Source: Allochromatium humboldtianum
Lineage (GTDB): Bacteria > Pseudomonadota > Gammaproteobacteria > Chromatiales > Chromatiaceae
Direction: 5' to 3'
NCBI RefSeq assembly: GCF_013385175.1
Contig: NZ_JABZEO010000014.1
Coordinates: 1 to 64,000 of the forward strand
Length of the DNA: 64,000 nucleotides
This document shows positions 23,279 through 31,455 of the stretch, piece after piece. Position numbers and translations under genes: made by a program. Within the stretch, counting starts at the first letter, position 1. Every line of letters starts with the position of its first letter. The notes beneath the pieces are model-generated. The model saw only the letters and a program-made list of their open reading frames with translations, did no database searches and was not told where the DNA came from.

Positions 23279-24817
23279 TCACGGTTCGTAGCGATAGAAC
23301 GACCAGCGATGCAGCGGACGGCGACAGGGTGGCTCGGTTCCCTCGCTCAGCGGCCGGCCGGGACAGTCGAACAGATGCCGCTCGGCTGTGACGTGGAAAC
23401 CCTGGATTTCGGGAGGCGCGCCAGCACGGGTCAGCAGCCAAAAAGGGACCGTGACCGTCGGCGGATCGATCCTGGGCGCGATCCGGCCGCGCAGATACTC
23501 CGAGGGTCGAGTGAGTCCCGGCCACTGGCTGGTGGCGGTCAGATCGGACCGATGGAAGCGCAACATGGCCGTGAGTTGATAGCGGTCGGCATGAACAGGC
23601 GCATCGAGTCCGGCGGCGATCTCGGCCAACTCCGCGAAGCCGTGCGTCTCGCGCAGGATGCGGTTCTGACTGTCCGGCAGCGGTAGCGCGGCGGTCGCGG
23701 CATGGATCGCGTAGAGCGTGACCAGCGCCAGATTGGCCAGGGCCGCCATCCAGGCCCAGCGACGCGCCCGACGCAGCCAGAGTGCCGCCAGCGGCGCGGC
23801 GCCGAGCAGATACATGGCGGGCCAGTTGGCCTCGACGTCGCTGATCAGGGCGACCAGGGCGAAGAAACTCAGGGGAAAGAGGCTCGCCGCGAGCAGCAAC
23901 GTCCGTCCAGGTGTCGTCAGCCGCGAGTCAGACATCGACTCTGCACTGGTGGGGCAATGTTTCGCTTCACGGCGACCGAACCAGGGCGCGAGCAGGATCG
24001 GCAAAGCGATCAATCCCCACAGGGCGAGCTGGACACCCAGATAGCCCAGCAGACTCGCAGCACGCTCCCCAGGCGTCTCGGGGCCGGAATGCACGATGTC
24101 CCCGGCCTCGGGCGCAACCGCCCCGCCGACCTCGGTCGCGAATCCATGACCGAACTGAAAGCCCAGCGTCAGCCAGTCGTTGTGTGCGTTCCAGATCAGA
24201 TTCGGCGCAAAGACCAGTAGCGCCACCCCGGCTCCCAGATAGGGCCAGCGCGTCAGCAACTGCCGCCGGTTCACGCCCAGGATGGCCAGCAGCAGCACCG
24301 GGCCGATCAGGAACATGGTGTACTTGCCCAGCAGTCCCAGCCCGATGGCGATCCCAGCCGTGATCCAGCGGCGCGGATCGACGGCGAACGCCCGCTCGGC
24401 CTCGTGCAGGGCCAGCGCCCAAGTGAGCGCCAGCACGCTGTCGGGCGTGGTGATGACGCCGCTGGCCACCCCGGCCAGGGTGGCGCCGGCCAGCAGCAGC
24501 GCCAGCGCCCGATCGCGGACATCCGTCAGGCCGCAGCGGCGATAGAGACGGTCGAGCAGGACCAGGGTCGCCAGCCCCGCCAGCAGACCGCCGAGCCGCG
24601 CCATGAACACCGAGCCGGGTTCCAGCCGCACACCCAGTCCCAGCAAGGCCACACCCGGCGGATGGTCGAAATAGCCCCAGGCCAGATGACGCGCCCAATC
24701 GAAGTAATAGGCCTCGTCCTGGGTCACGGGCATCAGGGCGGCGATGGCCAGACGCCAGAGGGCTAGGCCGCCGAGCACCAGGAGCAGGATGACCGAACGC
24801 TCAATGGCCGGCGACAC
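23279..24817 (-). CDS. GT39/GT83-type membrane glycosyltransferase
   Basis: A 512-residue polytopic enzyme with the first-loop motif QDEAYYFDWARHLAWGYFDH and many hydrophobic segments, then a soluble C-terminal periplasmic part. It belongs to the PMT_2/ArnT-like GT-C group that uses polyprenyl-phosphate sugars. The donor could be made by the DPM synthase-like protein at 25773-26909, which is an inference from proximity. Its start overlaps the stop region of the GNAT toxin by 17 bases on the same strand. The acceptor is unknown. Confidence 0.82.
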   Translation of the reverse strand: MSPAIERSVILLLVLGGLALWRLAIAALMPVTQDEAYYFDWARHLAWGYFDHPPGVALLGLGVRLEPGSVFMARLGGLLAGLATLVLLDRLYRRCGLTDVRDRALALLLAGATLAGVASGVITTPDSVLALTWALALHEAERAFAVDPRRWITAGIAIGLGLLGKYTMFLIGPVLLLAILGVNRRQLLTRWPYLGAGVALLVFAPNLIWNAHNDWLTLGFQFGHGFATEVGGAVAPEAGDIVHSGPETPGERAASLLGYLGVQLALWGLIALPILLAPWFGRREAKHCPTSAESMSDSRLTTPGRTLLLAASLFPLSFFALVALISDVEANWPAMYLLGAAPLAALWLRRARRWAWMAALANLALVTLYAIHAATAALPLPDSQNRILRETHGFAELAEIAAGLDAPVHADRYQLTAMLRFHRSDLTATSQWPGLTRPSEYLRGRIAPRIDPPTVTVPFWLLTRAGAPPEIQGFHVTAERHLFDCPGRPLSEGTEPPCRRPLHRWSFYRYEP

Positions 24818-25301
24818 GACGGGCGTCCTTGAGCAGAAGAATCAACTGTCGTGCGTTCCCAGGTGTGGGTTCGAAGCCAAACCGACGGTAGAACGTCTCG
24901 GCGTTCGCGTCGAGCGGATGGGTCAGCAGCGCCCGAATACCCGCGTGTTCAGCCATGGCGAGGGTTCTTCGGATGGCGTCCTGAAGCAAGCTGAAACCCA
25001 GACCTCGCCCTTGGTAGTCCAGATCGACGGCCAGTCTGGTCAAAATGACCAATGGAATCGGGTACTGCCCCATTCCGCGACGCACGCGCTCCGGCGCCTC
25101 CAGTGTGTCGATCTGACCAACGGTCAGGCTGAAGTATCCGGCGATACGATCGGCATCGCACACAACGAAGGTTTTCGCTGAACCGCTGCCTTGCGCCTGA
25201 CGCGCATGGCGCTTCAACCAGTCCGAGAGCGTCAGTTTGCCGCAGTCGAAATCGTCGAGCCGATGTTGCGGAGCGAGTGGCTGTGGCGCCGACAGGCTCA
25301 T
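24801..25301 (-). CDS. GNAT-family acetyltransferase toxin (TacT/AtaT-like)
   Basis: A 166-residue GNAT protein with acetyl-CoA loop LDYQGRGLGFSLL (about 94-106) and catalytic Tyr138 in ETFYRRFGFEP. This TacT group acetylates the amino group of charged tRNAs and stops translation. Its ATG overlaps the antitoxin stop (ATGA), the standard antitoxin-toxin order. It is the second gene of a two-gene module. Tuning to particular aminoacyl-tRNAs cannot be predicted. Confidence 0.88.
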   Translation of the reverse strand: MSLSAPQPLAPQHRLDDFDCGKLTLSDWLKRHARQAQGSGSAKTFVVCDADRIAGYFSLTVGQIDTLEAPERVRRGMGQYPIPLVILTRLAVDLDYQGRGLGFSLLQDAIRRTLAMAEHAGIRALLTHPLDANAETFYRRFGFEPTPGNARQLILLLKDARRVAGH

Positions 25302-25582
25302 TTTTCAGACCAAACCGGGCGCCGCGAAAACAAGTCGGCCAACCCCGGGTTGTCGGTCTCGGGCCGATCCAGCATGTCCAGGATCGCCTGGTACTGACTG
25401 CCGGACACCATGAACAGGCGCTGGTCGAGCAGGGTCTGCTCGGCCGCCTGGCAAGCGGCATCGAGGATGAAATCCGTAAGCGACTTATGAGCGGCTTCGG
25501 CGGCACGGCGTAACACGACTTCCTGTTCCGGTGTTGCTCGCAGACCCAGCCGAGAGGTTCGAGTAGCCAAATTGGCAGGCAT
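25298..25582 (-). CDS. DUF1778 (TacA-like, ribbon-helix-helix) antitoxin
   Basis: A 94-residue antitoxin. The N-terminus TRTSRLGLRATPEQEVVLRR is a ribbon-helix-helix DNA-binding motif, followed by LTDFILDAACQAAEQTL and a C-terminal tail that should neutralise the acetyltransferase. The start is the ATG at 25582; an upstream extension to 25693 would cover the likely operator. A near-perfect palindrome lies 42-55 bases upstream. The complex probably represses its own operon. Confidence 0.88.
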   Translation of the reverse strand: MPANLATRTSRLGLRATPEQEVVLRRAAEAAHKSLTDFILDAACQAAEQTLLDQRLFMVSGSQYQAILDMLDRPETDNPGLADLFSRRPVWSEK

Positions 25583-25623
25583 GGTCAAGGCTCCTGTGGC
25601 AGACTGGCAGACAGTAGGCGCAA

Positions 25624-25637
25624 CGTTAGTACAAACG
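25624..25637. promoter_or_regulatory. Candidate operator of the DUF1778/GNAT module
   Basis: The 14-mer CGTTAGTACAAACG is a palindrome with six of seven pairs matching. It lies just upstream of the antitoxin start, where ribbon-helix-helix antitoxins bind. Confidence 0.5.
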
Positions 25638-25772
25638 ACGACGAGCGTCCACTGAATCGCCCCCGCAAAAACTCGGACATCGAGTGCAAGCATCGTCGGT
25701 TATAGAATGGCGCGTCCAGCGCGCCACCTGTTAGCGCCCATTGTCCACCAGACCCGCCCAAGGTTGCACCCG

Positions 25773-26909
25773 ATGTCCGATCGCCCCAATCCGCCCACCG
25801 ACCACCGCCCGCCCGAACTGGCCGTGATCGTGCCGACCTACAAGGAGGTCGACTCGGTCGCCGAGGTCGCACGCCGGGTGGCGGCCGTACTCGACGGGAT
25901 CGACTGGGAACTGATCTTCGTCGACGACGACTCGCCCGACGGTACTGCCGAGCGCGCCCGCGAACTGGCACGCCAGGATCCGCGTATCCGGGTGATCCAG
26001 CGCATCGGCCGGCGCGGACTCTCCTCGGCCTGCATCGAAGGGATGCTCTCGACCACGGCCCCCTGTCTGGCCGTGATGGACGGCGACCTCCAGCACGACG
26101 AGACCCTGCTCCCCCGGATGCTCCAGACCCTGCGCGACGAGGATCTGGACATCGTCGTCGGCAGCCGCTATGTCGAGGGCGGCGACGTCGGCGACTGGAG
26201 CGCCCGGCGCCAGGGCATGAGCCGTCTGGCGACCCGACTCGGACAGATCCTGATCCGCGCCGAACTCAGCGACCCCATGAGCGGTTTCTTCATGGTGCGC
26301 GAGCACGTCGTCCACGGCTGCGTGCGGCGTCTGACCGGCGTCGGCTTCAAGATCCTGCTCGACATCTTCTCGGCCGCCGAGACGCCGCTGCGCTTTCGCG
26401 AACTGCCCTTCAGCTTCCGGCAGCGTCAGGCCGGACACAGCAAGCTCGACAACGCCGTGCTGTGGGAATACCTGCTGATGCTGACCCAGAAACTGATCGG
26501 CCCCCTGATCCCGCTACGCTTCATCGCCTTCTCGCTGATCGGCGCCTTCGGCGTGCTGGTGCACATGAGCGTGCTCTGGCCGATCCTGCACGTCTTCGGC
26601 GAGAGCGCCTTCCTGACCGGACAGGCCACAGCGACCCTGGTCGCCATGACCAGCAACTTCTTCCTCAACAACGTCCTGACCTATCGCGACATGCGTCTGC
26701 GCGGCCGCCAATTGCTCTGGGGCTGGTTCAGTTTCGTGCTGGCCTGTAGCCTGGGCGCGCTGGCCAACGTCGGCATCGCCGACTATCTGTTCCAGGCCGG
26801 ACACTCGGGCTGGGTGGTGTCGGCACTGGCCGGCATCCTGGTCGGAGCGGTGTGGAACTATGCCGTCACCGCCGTCTATACCTGGAAGCGTCCGGCCAAT
26901 CCGATCTGA
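25773..26909 (+). CDS. Polyprenyl-phosphate mannose/glucose synthase (GT2) fused to a GtrA-like membrane domain
   Basis: A 378-residue protein. Residues about 15-235 are a GT2 domain with FVDDDSPDGT and MDGDLQHDE metal/nucleotide motifs, GSRYVEGG and FRQRQAGHSKL, as in dolichyl-phosphate mannose synthases. The last 130 residues hold four hydrophobic segments with NFFLNNVLTYRD and NYAVTAVYTWKR, the GtrA flippase-like domain. The enzyme would load a sugar on undecaprenyl phosphate and help flip it. It could feed the GT-C transferases at 2982 and 23279. ATG 25773 is chosen because it opens directly before the GT2 domain. Confidence 0.88.
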   Translation: MSDRPNPPTDHRPPELAVIVPTYKEVDSVAEVARRVAAVLDGIDWELIFVDDDSPDGTAERARELARQDPRIRVIQRIGRRGLSSACIEGMLSTTAPCLAVMDGDLQHDETLLPRMLQTLRDEDLDIVVGSRYVEGGDVGDWSARRQGMSRLATRLGQILIRAELSDPMSGFFMVREHVVHGCVRRLTGVGFKILLDIFSAAETPLRFRELPFSFRQRQAGHSKLDNAVLWEYLLMLTQKLIGPLIPLRFIAFSLIGAFGVLVHMSVLWPILHVFGESAFLTGQATATLVAMTSNFFLNNVLTYRDMRLRGRQLLWGWFSFVLACSLGALANVGIADYLFQAGHSGWVVSALAGILVGAVWNYAVTAVYTWKRPANPI

Positions 26910-27039
26910 GCCTGGATCGATGGGGCGGATGCCGCTAGCGGCCAAGACCCGAAGGGTTTAAGCTTGACCCCATTGGCCGGTTCGGGACCGCTTGGCTGCG
27001 GACGATCCGAGACGCTCGAAACACCCTGGGGTGACGGCG

Positions 27040-27357
27040 ATGGACGACACACTCAAACGCTTGCTCGACGCCGAGATGCGTGCCGAACGGCTCGCCCAAC
27101 AGGCCGAGGCCGAGCAGGACAGTCTCATCCAGCAGGCCATGGCCGACGCCAAGGCCGAGAACGAGCGCTTCGGCGTGCGCATCCCGGAGCTGCAACACAC
27201 CTTCGTCGCCAAGGCCGAGGAACGCGCCGAGCAGAACATCGCCGAACTGCGCCGCCGCTACGACGAGCGTCACGTCCAGTTGCGCGATCAGGCCGAGCAG
27301 CGCGAGCACGAGGCCCTGGAAGCGGCCTTCCAGATCCTGATCGGTCTGGAACACTAG
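27040..27357 (+). CDS. V-type ATPase coiled-coil peripheral-stalk subunit (G/H-like)
   Basis: A 105-residue charged, almost wholly helical protein (for example RLAQQAEAEQDSLIQQAM and RAEQNIAELRRRYDERH). It has no membrane segment. At the head of V/A-type ATPase operons such a gene usually encodes the G/H subunit that pairs with subunit E in the peripheral stalk. Sequence identity in coiled coils is weak, so the assignment leans on context: subunit C follows after 31 bases. The ATG at 27040 is used; an upstream in-frame ATG at 26992 is less likely. Confidence 0.75.
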   Translation: MDDTLKRLLDAEMRAERLAQQAEAEQDSLIQQAMADAKAENERFGVRIPELQHTFVAKAEERAEQNIAELRRRYDERHVQLRDQAEQREHEALEAAFQILIGLEH

Positions 27358-27388
27358 AACCCGACCCGGACAGCGCGGAGTCCCTGCC

Positions 27389-28435
27389 ATGAGCCAGGTC
27401 GCCGATCAAGCCTATCTCAACACCCGCGTCTCGGTGATGGCCGCCCGGCTCTTCGCGCCGGGCCTGATCGAGCGTCTGGCCCATCTGCCGCTGTCGGCGC
27501 TGGCCGACGAGTTCGGTCTCGCCGCCCTGCTCGACGATCAGGCCGCACCGGCGGCGCGTCGCCGCGCGGTCGAACAGAGCCTGTTCCAGCTCCTGCTCTC
27601 GGAACTGCTGGTGCTCACCCATGCCATGAACGCCGGCGAACGCGCGCTGGTGCTCGACTGGGGCCGCAAATACGCCCTCTACAACCTCAAGACCCTGATC
27701 CGGGGCAAGCTCCACGAACTCGACCGCAGCGAGATCAACGACAACCTCTTCGAGCTGCCGGCCCATATCCGGCTGCCCGACAAGGAACTCTTCGGCGCCG
27801 AGAACGTGCTCGAACTGCTGCGCCGACTCGAAGCCGGGCCGCAACGTCAGATCGCCCGTCAGGCGCGCGAGGTCTACGAACAGCAGCGCGAACCCTTCGC
27901 CCTGGAGGCAACGATCGATCAGCGCTATTTCGTCGGTCTGGTGCGGCGCGTCCAGGTCTTCGACGAACCGCATCGCCAGTGGCTGCGACGGCTGATCTCG
28001 GCCGAACTCGACCGCATCGGACTGCTCTGGCTGCTGCGTTTCCGCTTCACCTACGGGCTATCGCCGTCCGAGACCTATTACTGGCTGGTGCCCTCGATGC
28101 GGTTGCTCACGCGCGAGCGTCTGCTGCATCTGGTTGGTCTGGACGGCTTCGAGCAGGTGCTGGAGGCATTGCCCGAGCCGCTGCGCACGCGCTGCGCCGA
28201 TTGCCGCTCGATCGCCGAGATCCAGCCGCGGCTGGCGCGTCACAGCCTCGACGAGATCCGTCTGGTCCTGGCGCGCAGTCCATCGGCGGTGGCGCGCGCG
28301 CTGGCCTATCTGATGCTGCGCGAGGCCGATCTCTTCCGTCTGTTCGCCGTGATCCAGGGACGTCTGCTAGGCTTCGACGACCGGATCATCCAACACGCGC
28401 TCGCCCAGATCGAGCCGGGCGTGCCGGGGAGCTGA
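27389..28435 (+). CDS. V-type ATPase subunit C (AC39/d-like)
   Basis: A 348-residue soluble helical protein with the AC39 features YLNTRVSVMAARLFAP at the N-terminus and WGRKYALYNLKTLIRGKL near 90. It is the central-stalk socket that couples the D/F shaft to the membrane K ring. It sits between the coiled-coil subunit and subunit I, whose ATG is four bases past this stop. A good length match to the family. Confident for the family, with the bacterial naming C used here. Confidence 0.88.
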   Translation: MSQVADQAYLNTRVSVMAARLFAPGLIERLAHLPLSALADEFGLAALLDDQAAPAARRRAVEQSLFQLLLSELLVLTHAMNAGERALVLDWGRKYALYNLKTLIRGKLHELDRSEINDNLFELPAHIRLPDKELFGAENVLELLRRLEAGPQRQIARQAREVYEQQREPFALEATIDQRYFVGLVRRVQVFDEPHRQWLRRLISAELDRIGLLWLLRFRFTYGLSPSETYYWLVPSMRLLTRERLLHLVGLDGFEQVLEALPEPLRTRCADCRSIAEIQPRLARHSLDEIRLVLARSPSAVARALAYLMLREADLFRLFAVIQGRLLGFDDRIIQHALAQIEPGVPGS

Positions 28436-28439
28436 CCTT

Positions 28440-30551
28440 ATGCGGCTGTCGAAACATCTGCCGATGACGCGCATCCGTTCGTGGTTGGCGCTGTTGAGGC
28501 CCGAATCGGTGAGGCAGCGTTTCCGCTCCTGGACGGCGCTGTTGAAGCCTGAACCGTTGAAGCCGCGCGCCCTTGCATGGCTGGCGCTGTTGCGGTCCAA
28601 GCCGATGCATCATCATCTTCATCCGTGGGTGTCGACGCTCAAACCCACGCCGATGAAGCACGTGCGTCTGCTGGTCCTGACCGACGACCTGCCGCGCGCC
28701 TCGCTGGCGCTCGCCGAGACCCAGTGCTTCCATCCCGACCGGCGCGAACCCGAGAGCGAGCGTTTCGCCACCCTGCCCGGCCGTCCCTTCCACGAGATCC
28801 ACACCCAGGCCCAGGCGCGGCTCGACAAGATCGCGCGTCTCATCCCCTTCGAGCCGGTGACGAACCTCGAACCGGCGCGCGTGATCGATCAGGCCGAACT
28901 GGCACGGCTCAACGACTGGCTCGGGCGGCTGTGGGACGAAACCTCCAGCTATGAAGAAGACTTCCGGCAGCTCGACGACCAGGAGCATCTGATTCACGAG
29001 CAGCAGGCGGCGCTGGAGAACTTCAGTCATCTCGACATCGATCTGGGGATGCTGCGCGCCAAGACGCGCTTCCTGAACATCCATGTCGGTCTGGTGCCGC
29101 GCGAGAACCTGCGCCAACTCGAAGGCGCGGTGGCGCTGGCCGGATACATCCTGCACGTCTATCTGGAGCGCGGCGACAATACCCATGTGGTCATCGTCGG
29201 TCCGGCCGACGCCAAGGACGCCGGTCTCGCTTCGGTGCTCGCCGCCGCCGGGTTCCAGGCCATCCCGATCCCGGAGGGGCTCGACCGCGAGCCGACCGAA
29301 CTGCAACGCGACTTCGAGATGCGACTGGCGGCGATCGCCGAGGAGCGCGCTCAGCTCACCGAGACCCTGCAACGCTGGTCGGAGTGCTACCACGAGCCCT
29401 TGCGCGAGGCCCAGCGCACCCTGCGTCTGGCCGATCCGCTGGTCAGTCTGGACGAGTCGCTGCGCAGTCGCGGGTATCTGACCCATCTGGCCGGCTGGGT
29501 GCCGGCGCACACCGTCGCGGCCTTACGGGAGCGTCTCGATGCCGCCCTGGCCGGAACCTATGACCTGAGCGTGCGCGACCCCTTGCCCGAAGAACGCCCG
29601 CTGGTGCCCACGGTGCCGGTCAAGAGCCGGCTGCTCGCGCCCTTCGCCCTGCTGGTCAATCAATACGGCATTCCGTCCTATGGCGAGGTCGACCCGACGC
29701 CGCTGTTCGCCCTGACCTTCCTGCTGATGTTCGGCAGCATGTTCGGCGACGTCGGCCAGGGCGCGGTGATCGCGCTCGCCGCCTGGACGCTGCGCGGCAA
29801 GCTCGGACGCTTCTGGCCGTTCGGACTCATGGCCGGCGGGTCATCGGTCCTGTTCGGCTTTCTCTACGGCAGTCTCTTCGGCTATGAGCACGTCCTGCCG
29901 GCGCTGTGGATGAATCCGCTCAGCGATCCGCTGCTGATGCTGCGTCTGGCGCTGATCTGGGGCGTGTTCTTCATCGTCGTCGCCTGTCTGCTGGCGATCT
30001 ACAACCGCTGGGCGGTCGGGCAGTGGCGCGAGGCGCTGTTCGGACATCATGGCGTGGTCAATCTGGTGTTCTATCTGGCGCTGATCGCGGGCGGACTCGG
30101 GCTGTCGGCCGGCACCGGCGAGGGCTTCGGCACCTCCGGCGGCTTCGGCACTGTGCCCGCGCTGCTGGTGGCGGGGAGTCTGGCGGCGCTGGCCTGGCAC
30201 AGTTGGCTGCATCAGCAGGCGCCCGTGGGCGAGAAGATCCTGGTGGTCGTCATCGAGACCCTGGAGACCCTGATCGGCTATGTCTCCAACACCCTGTCGT
30301 TCCTGCGCGTGGCGGCCTTCAGTCTCAACCATGTCGCGCTCTCGATCGCCGTCTTCACCCTGGCCGACATGATGGGCGCCTTCGGCCATGTGGTGACGGT
30401 CGTCCTGGGCAATGTCTTCGTGCTGGTGCTGGAGGGCGGCATCGTCATGATCCAGGTGATGCGCTTGCAGTATTACGAGGGCTTTTCACGCTATTTCTCG
30501 GGGGATGGCCATGCCTTCCGGCCGATCCGGTTCGGGCGCGGACCGGCCTGA
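28440..30551 (+). CDS. V-type ATPase subunit I (a-like), with an N-terminal repeat extension
   Basis: A 703-residue protein. The N-terminal half is cytoplasmic and helical; the C-terminal half (about 390-690) has seven or eight hydrophobic segments. Arg623 in LSFLRVAAFSLNH is the essential arginine facing the K-ring carboxylate. The family core starts at MKHVRLLVL, Met72 here. The preceding 71 residues are an extension with four 16-residue repeats beginning with Trp at 15, 31, 47 and 63. The ATG at 28440 has a strong GGGGAG site, whereas Met72 has none, so the extension is probably translated. Confidence 0.92.
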   Translation: MRLSKHLPMTRIRSWLALLRPESVRQRFRSWTALLKPEPLKPRALAWLALLRSKPMHHHLHPWVSTLKPTPMKHVRLLVLTDDLPRASLALAETQCFHPDRREPESERFATLPGRPFHEIHTQAQARLDKIARLIPFEPVTNLEPARVIDQAELARLNDWLGRLWDETSSYEEDFRQLDDQEHLIHEQQAALENFSHLDIDLGMLRAKTRFLNIHVGLVPRENLRQLEGAVALAGYILHVYLERGDNTHVVIVGPADAKDAGLASVLAAAGFQAIPIPEGLDREPTELQRDFEMRLAAIAEERAQLTETLQRWSECYHEPLREAQRTLRLADPLVSLDESLRSRGYLTHLAGWVPAHTVAALRERLDAALAGTYDLSVRDPLPEERPLVPTVPVKSRLLAPFALLVNQYGIPSYGEVDPTPLFALTFLLMFGSMFGDVGQGAVIALAAWTLRGKLGRFWPFGLMAGGSSVLFGFLYGSLFGYEHVLPALWMNPLSDPLLMLRLALIWGVFFIVVACLLAIYNRWAVGQWREALFGHHGVVNLVFYLALIAGGLGLSAGTGEGFGTSGGFGTVPALLVAGSLAALAWHSWLHQQAPVGEKILVVVIETLETLIGYVSNTLSFLRVAAFSLNHVALSIAVFTLADMMGAFGHVVTVVLGNVFVLVLEGGIVMIQVMRLQYYEGFSRYFSGDGHAFRPIRFGRGPA
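28482..28673 (+). repeat. Four tandem 48-bp (16-residue) repeats in the 5' end of the subunit I gene
   Basis: Units start at 28482, 28530, 28578 and 28626. Each encodes W-x3-L-[RK]-x3-[VLM] and about six further residues. Units 1-3 share GGCGCTGTTG at the same phase, and units 3 and 4 share GCCGATG. A partial copy containing GCCGATG and CATCCG precedes unit 1. The last unit runs into the family start MKHVRLL. Confidence 0.8.
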
Positions 30552-30615
30552 TTCGGGGCCTTCGCCCGCCCACCGAACACCTTAAACCGGACTTCAAACA
30601 CTAGGGGATTCGTCC

Positions 30616-31068
30616 ATGCTCTGGCTCGTCGCACTCATGTCATTCGCCATTCTCGGCCTGATCGTCGCCGGGTTCCTGCTCGACCAGCGCCCGCAGGCCG
30701 TGAGCGCCATTCGCTCCTGGTTCCGGCCGTTGCTCGGCTCACAACTGGCGGTCTTCATCGGCGCTCAGATCGCGCTGCTGGCGCTCGGCGTCAGCGATGC
30801 GCTGGCCGCGCCTGAGACCGAAGCGGCCGCCGGGGCGCTCAAGGACATGTCGGTCGGCATGGGTCTGGCCATGATCGGCGTCGGCATTCCGACCGGTCTC
30901 TCGACCATCGGCGCCGGCATCGCCGTGGGTCCGATCGGCGCGGCCTCGCTGGCGGCCATCACCGAGAAGCCCGAGAACCTCGGGCGCACGCTGATCTATC
31001 TGGGGCTGGCCGAGGGTATCGCCATCTATGGTCTGGTCATCTCGATCCTGCTGCTCAACAAGCTCTGA
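30616..31068 (+). CDS. V-type ATPase subunit K (proteolipid ring subunit)
   Basis: A 150-residue membrane protein with four hydrophobic segments. The C-terminal pair is a clear proteolipid hairpin: GLSTIGAGIAVGPIGAASL, the polar loop TEKPENLG and GLAEGIAIYGLVISILLL with ion-binding Glu133. The N-terminal pair (about 3-21 and 43-60) has no carboxylate or polar loop and may be a diverged first hairpin or a leader. Relative to Na+-type rings it has Val where the Gln ligand would be and Gly after the Glu, which favours proton binding (inference). An AGGGG site precedes the ATG. Confidence 0.88.
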   Translation: MLWLVALMSFAILGLIVAGFLLDQRPQAVSAIRSWFRPLLGSQLAVFIGAQIALLALGVSDALAAPETEAAAGALKDMSVGMGLAMIGVGIPTGLSTIGAGIAVGPIGAASLAAITEKPENLGRTLIYLGLAEGIAIYGLVISILLLNKL

Positions 31069-31080
31069 GCGGCGCCGACC

Positions 31081-31455
31081 ATGACCGAGCACGCGCCGGA
31101 CCTGGGGCACCCGACCCGCCTGCTGTTCCTCGGCGAGGAGACGCTCGCCGACGGCTTCCGGCTGATCGGTTTCGAGACCTATCCGAATCCGACCCCGGAG
31201 GAGGCCGATCGGCTGCTGCGCGATCTGCGCCGCGATCAGGCCAAGGCCCTGGTCATCGTCGACGACGCGCTCATGGCGCAACAGATCCCGAACCTGCATC
31301 GGGTGCGGCAGGAGGGCGGACGCATCGTGGTGATCGCCGTCCCCGCGCTCGGCGCGCAACCCCGTCTGACCAGCGAGGTCGCCCAGCGGCTGGCCTCGCT
31401 CTTTGGAACCGCGACCCTGGAGACCGCCCCGAGCGGCGAGCGAGAGTCATCGTGA
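31081..31455 (+). CDS. V-type ATPase subunit F
   Basis: A 124-residue protein with the Rossmann-like F fold: TRLLFLGEETLADGFRLIG, then ALVIVDDALMAQQI and GRIVVIAVPALGA. It binds subunit D in the central shaft and can regulate hydrolysis. The N-terminus extends about 10 residues beyond the core. Its TGA overlaps the GTG start of subunit E. The operon context makes the assignment firm. Confidence 0.85.
   Translation: MTEHAPDLGHPTRLLFLGEETLADGFRLIGFETYPNPTPEEADRLLRDLRRDQAKALVIVDDALMAQQIPNLHRVRQEGGRIVVIAVPALGAQPRLTSEVAQRLASLFGTATLETAPSGERESS

Noticed and set aside
30616..31068. Na+-specific V-ATPase ring
   Set aside because: The Gln and Ser/Thr ligands expected for Na+ binding are not at the aligned places, so Na+ coupling is not claimed.
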